A DNA stretch of 64,000 nt from DAOUET01 sp034430155. GTDB taxonomy: Bacteria; Chloroflexota; Anaerolineae; Anaerolineales; UBA4823. Every line of letters starts with the position of its first letter. The first letter of the stretch is position 1. Both the position numbers and the translations under genes were made by a program. Positions 61,849 to 64,000 of this stretch are shown here, in pieces. The stretch covers positions 3,384 to 67,383 of the forward strand of contig DAOUET010000170.1 of assembly GCA_034430155.1 (NCBI GenBank). The letters are read 5' to 3'. Below the pieces are notes generated by a model. That model was not told the origin of the DNA, made no database searches, and worked only from the letters and a program-made list of their open reading frames with translations.

Positions 61849-62193
61849 CTGGATACATTAGAAGTTGCTCATACGATTGTAAATGCATTGGAAGACAAGA
61901 AGGGGGAAAACATCATCCTGATGGATATTCATGAAATCGCCATCTTTGCAGATTATTTTGTAATATGTTCCGGAACAAGTCAACGTATGCTTCAAACGCT
62001 GGCTGATGCAGCTATCGATCAAGGGAAGAAAGGGCATGATTTGGTGGGACGAGTCGAAGGCTTGCCCAAAGATGGCTGGATGTTGGTTGATTTTGGAGAT
62101 GTGGTCCTGCATATCTTCTCGCCAGACAGGCGATCTTATTATCGCCTGGAAGACCTCTGGAGCGAGGCAAAAGTATTGGTGCATTTACAGTGA
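61849..62193 (+). CDS. rsfS: Ribosomal silencing factor RsfS, apparent CTG start
   Basis: 114 residues if started at CTG 61849. The family start (DTLEVAHTIVNALEDKKGEN) is only included with this CTG; an in-frame TGA lies two codons before it and the next possible start (TTG 61888) would remove 13 conserved residues. GAGGTGA (61839-61845) is well placed for the CTG. The core has HEIAIFADYFVICSGTSQRM and the C-terminal VVLHIFSP and YYRLEDLWSEA. RsfS binds L14 and stops 50S and 30S from joining in slow growth. Confidence 0.9.
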   Translation: MDTLEVAHTIVNALEDKKGENIILMDIHEIAIFADYFVICSGTSQRMLQTLADAAIDQGKKGHDLVGRVEGLPKDGWMLVDFGDVVLHIFSPDRRSYYRLEDLWSEAKVLVHLQ

Positions 62194-62293
62194 AGGTGGT
62201 TTTCGGTAAGCAACATTATGGAGCATTTCTTGGGAGTGGTTCTGGTCTGATAATTGCATGAGATTGGACGAGAATCGGGTGGAATTGCATAAT

Positions 62294-62340
62294 AAAAAAA
62301 TCGATCAGCGGGAGTGGTAAAGGTGTTCCATGATCGATTT
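62294..62340 (-). terminator. Terminator of the SDR gene
   Basis: AAATCGATCA (62298-62307) and TGATCGATTT (62331-62340) form a 10-bp stem with a 23-nt loop. On the minus strand it is followed by seven T, 28 bp past the SDR stop. Confidence 0.88.
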
Positions 62341-62367
62341 CGGAAGCTCTGCGTAGCGATATAGACT

Positions 62368-63159
62368 TTAAAACGTACCTTTATACATGCCGCCATCGAC
62401 AGTGAGCATGATTCCTGTGATGTAAGAAGCTGCTGGGGAAAGCAAGAAGACGGCTGCGTTAGCGAATTCTTCCGGTCTACCCATACGACCGAAGGGACTG
62501 TCTTTTGCTTGTTTTTCCATCTCTTCCTCCACGGTGGTACCGTTTGTCTTGGCACGGTATTCCATAAGTGAATAAACCCGTTCAGTTACAGTCCATGCGG
62601 GTAAGATGGAATTAAAACGGATGTTATCAGAGCCGAGTTCTAAAGCTAAGGTTTTGGTAAGTCCAATAGTAGCTGCTCGCACACTGTTGGATAACACCAG
62701 ATTTGGAATGGGTTGTTTTACTGAATAAGAAGTAAAGGTCAGTACACTGGCTGCTGAGGATTGGCGCAGGTAGGGTAGGGCAGCACGGATTAGACGTACA
62801 TGGCTTAAGAAGTTGAGTTCTACTGCATCTCGCCATTGTTGGTCGTCGAAATCTTCAAATTTCCCGGATGGAGGTCCGCCAGAATTGGTGACCAGGAGAT
62901 CGAGACCACCTAAGGCATCTACTGCTTCATGAATGAGTTTTGTGGAAACCTCCGGATCAGTCACATCCCCAACCAATGGAATGACCTCGCTACCGCTTTC
63001 ATCCCTTATCCTCCGTGCAGCTGCAGAGATGGATTCAGAAACACGGCTGTTGACAGCTACTCTGACCCCTTCTTTTGCCAAGCCCAGGGCAGTAGCATAT
63101 CCCAAACCCTTGCTTCCACCTGTTACCAACCCACGTTTACCAGCTAGTTTTAGATCCAT
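62368..63159 (-). CDS. Short-chain dehydrogenase/reductase
   Basis: 263 residues, classical SDR. Cofactor motif VTGGSKGLGYATALGLA (about 12-28), NSGGPPSG (about 91-98), catalytic Ser/Tyr/Lys region TFTSYSVKQPIPN (the Tyr-x-x-x-Lys pattern appears changed: Ser-Tyr-Ser-Val-Lys, with the Tyr four before Lys weakly kept), and a PAWTVTERVYSL segment after. The C-terminal AVFLLSPAASYITGIMLTVDGG is typical. The catalytic YxxxK is not clear: here YSVK gives Tyr and Lys three apart. It may be active on 3-oxoacyl or sugar substrates. Single gene. Confidence 0.85.
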   Translation of the reverse strand: MDLKLAGKRGLVTGGSKGLGYATALGLAKEGVRVAVNSRVSESISAAARRIRDESGSEVIPLVGDVTDPEVSTKLIHEAVDALGGLDLLVTNSGGPPSGKFEDFDDQQWRDAVELNFLSHVRLIRAALPYLRQSSAASVLTFTSYSVKQPIPNLVLSNSVRAATIGLTKTLALELGSDNIRFNSILPAWTVTERVYSLMEYRAKTNGTTVEEEMEKQAKDSPFGRMGRPEEFANAAVFLLSPAASYITGIMLTVDGGMYKGTF

Positions 63160-63285
63160 GATTTATCTCCTTTTAAGGTCGTATCATTATCACCTTGAGA
63201 ATTCTTTACCCGAGGTTGATAAGTTCTCCAATGTGATGGAATGAATTCTGATCAGAAGAAATAAATTTTGTGAATATATCATGCC

Positions 63286-63559
63286 TCATCCGATCAAGTC
63301 GGTCAGATCTTTTTCTCGTAATGTGCGGAAACGCCAGCGGTTGATCAAAGGCACGATATAAGGGAGCAACCGCATGGAGTAATAAGGAGGCAGGATCGGT
63401 ACACCCAACAAATCCCCGAAGGAGATCAGTACAAAAAAGTGTTCCAGATCAGCACGCTCTCTGGGGAACATCAGCTCGGTATTGTAGAAGAACATCCCAT
63501 ACATAACACCAAGAAACCCGAACCAGATCCCGCGGAGTTTTTTTTAGAAACTTTGACAT
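63286..63559 (-). pseudogene. Small membrane protein gene broken by an A8 frameshift
   Basis: The minus strand has an ATG at 63559 with GAGG 9 bp before, reading MSKFLKK up to an A8 run (63545-63538), where the frame is lost. With one A removed it continues KLRGIWFGFLGVMYGMFF into a 72-codon frame ending at 63286. The joined product has about 90 residues with an N-terminal helix, a polar loop (MFPRERADLEHFF) and a second helix with PILPPYYSMRLLPYIVPL, which looks like a conserved small Chloroflexota membrane protein. Function unknown. The downstream frame alone may be translated from an internal ATG. Confidence 0.6.
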
Positions 63560-63636
63560 TCTGAATGACCTCGGCTAAACTCCTTTCACAATGAATGGAT
63601 TAAGCTTATCAAATTGCATGATTCTTTTAATAATTA

Positions 63637-63717
63637 TAGGACTTACGCAGTGGGTGGGAGGAGGGGGGTGTTTGGGCGGGCGTGGCCTGCCCAAACACCC
63701 CTGATTTTCCCCTGAAC
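63637..63717 (+). repeat. 90-bp MITE-like repeat, copy 5 (right end lost)
   Basis: The first about 80 bp match the other copies (TAGGACTTACGCAGTGGGTGG start, given in short form TAGGACTTACGCAG; the GTGTTTGGGC/GCCCAAACACC hairpin; CCCCTGAAC near the end), but the right terminal repeat is replaced by CTGGTATATTGC. It is a decayed or interrupted copy. Confidence 0.85.
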
Positions 63718-63813
63718 CTGGTATATTGCGGATGCAACGCGCTCTCATCATGTCGATACGATCATCGCTTTTTACGGGAAATAATAGGTGACTCCACTGC
63801 AAAAACTTGCACT

Positions 63814-64000
63814 TTACCAATTCACAGATAGCGTTTGCGGCTGCGCCAGGCTGTGGAATGCCGCCAAGATGGTTTTTACGCAGGCAAAAATAGAAACGTC
63901 TGGCCGTTCCTGGGCGCTTTTTCCTGCCCCAAGGGCAGCATCCTGCGGTTTTTCTGCCTTCTTTTGGCCTTCCAGGTAGCGTTGAATACGCCGTACGTTG
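63814..64000 (-). CDS. Partial ORF at right edge, unrecognised
   Basis: The minus strand is open from the right edge to a TAA at 63814-63816, about 61 codons, reading NVRRIQRYLEGQKKAEK at the edge and IFACVKTILAAFHSLAQ before the stop. The basic composition would fit a DNA-binding protein or transposase fragment, but no family is recognised. It lies about 100 bp from repeat copy 5. The start would be beyond the window. Confidence 0.3.
   Translation of the reverse strand, partial: NVRRIQRYLEGQKKAEKPQDAALGAGKSAQERPDVSIFACVKTILAAFHSLAQPQTLSVNW

Noticed and set aside
1..64000. CRISPR arrays, prophage, integrons or complete insertion sequences
   Set aside because: No regularly spaced repeats, no integrase or transposase gene, and no att-like duplications at either tRNA were found; the only repeats are the five dispersed 90-bp units.

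Overview
The window looks like chromosomal DNA of an anaerobic or facultative member of the Chloroflexota, most likely class Anaerolineae. This is inferred from gene content, not from a marker tree. The pointers are lipoproteins and membrane proteins with Thr/Pro-rich linkers, paired PATAN (DUF4388) and small-GTPase genes, a cyclic-nucleotide-binding/SpoIIE phosphatase next to an RsbW-like kinase, a complete set of late F420 genes, and several molybdenum hydroxylases. There are no phage genes, no CRISPR array and no recognisable complete insertion sequence. A family of 90-bp MITE-like repeats is scattered through the window in five copies.

Layout. 0-2.5 kb: small membrane proteins and a lipoprotein. 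2.9-7.9 kb: a TPP-riboswitch-controlled thiamine operon on the minus strand (thiamine pyrophosphokinase, binding protein, fused permease, ATPase). 8-15.7 kb: PATAN protein plus GTPase, tRNA-Asn, FmdB protein, TPR protein, LysM lipoprotein, DHH phosphoesterase and site-2 protease. 15.8 kb: a selenocysteine tRNA. 16-20 kb: a winged-helix-like protein, glutamine synthetase, and the queuosine genes queF and yhhQ. 20.6-22.3 kb: a phosphatase/anti-sigma module in which one gene is cut by an in-frame TAA. 22.5-29.8 kb: an alpha/beta hydrolase, a hydrolase/acyl-CoA ligase fusion, a YjbQ protein, a phosphodiester glycosidase, a DUF1385 protein and an M20 dipeptidase.

30-60.7 kb is the accessory core, nearly all on the plus strand. 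It encodes three different xanthine-dehydrogenase-family molybdenum hydroxylases: FAD subunit + FeS/Mo fusion at 30-34 kb, FAD + FeS/Mo fusion at 42.8-46.6 kb, and FAD/FeS fusion at 47.9 kb with its likely Mo subunit at 55.2 kb. Their maturation factors are XdhC, YqeB, a YqeC-MocA fusion and a second MocA. SsnA aminohydrolase, a class III aminotransferase and a protein with a nucleoside-phosphorylase-like C-terminus also lie here. Between them sits an F420 block: npdG, cofE, a PPOX-type oxidoreductase, an FbiB-like nitroreductase, cofD, cofC and a luciferase-like oxidoreductase. YqeB and YqeC mark selenium-dependent molybdenum hydroxylases, which fits a selenium-using cell with tRNA-Sec in the same window. 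The simplest reading is a hydroxylation and deamination pathway for purines or other N-heterocycles, with F420 as a possible electron carrier; the last step is inference.

60.8-64 kb: a response regulator, ThpR, RsfS (with an apparent CTG start), an SDR oxidoreductase and a small membrane protein broken at an A8 run. Two membrane genes and one relic all have an extra base in an 8-nt homopolymer. The most novel signal is the structured leader at 29,964-30,091. Its 5' strand can pair with either of two 3' strands, one of which ends directly at the ATG of the first molybdenum-hydroxylase gene.
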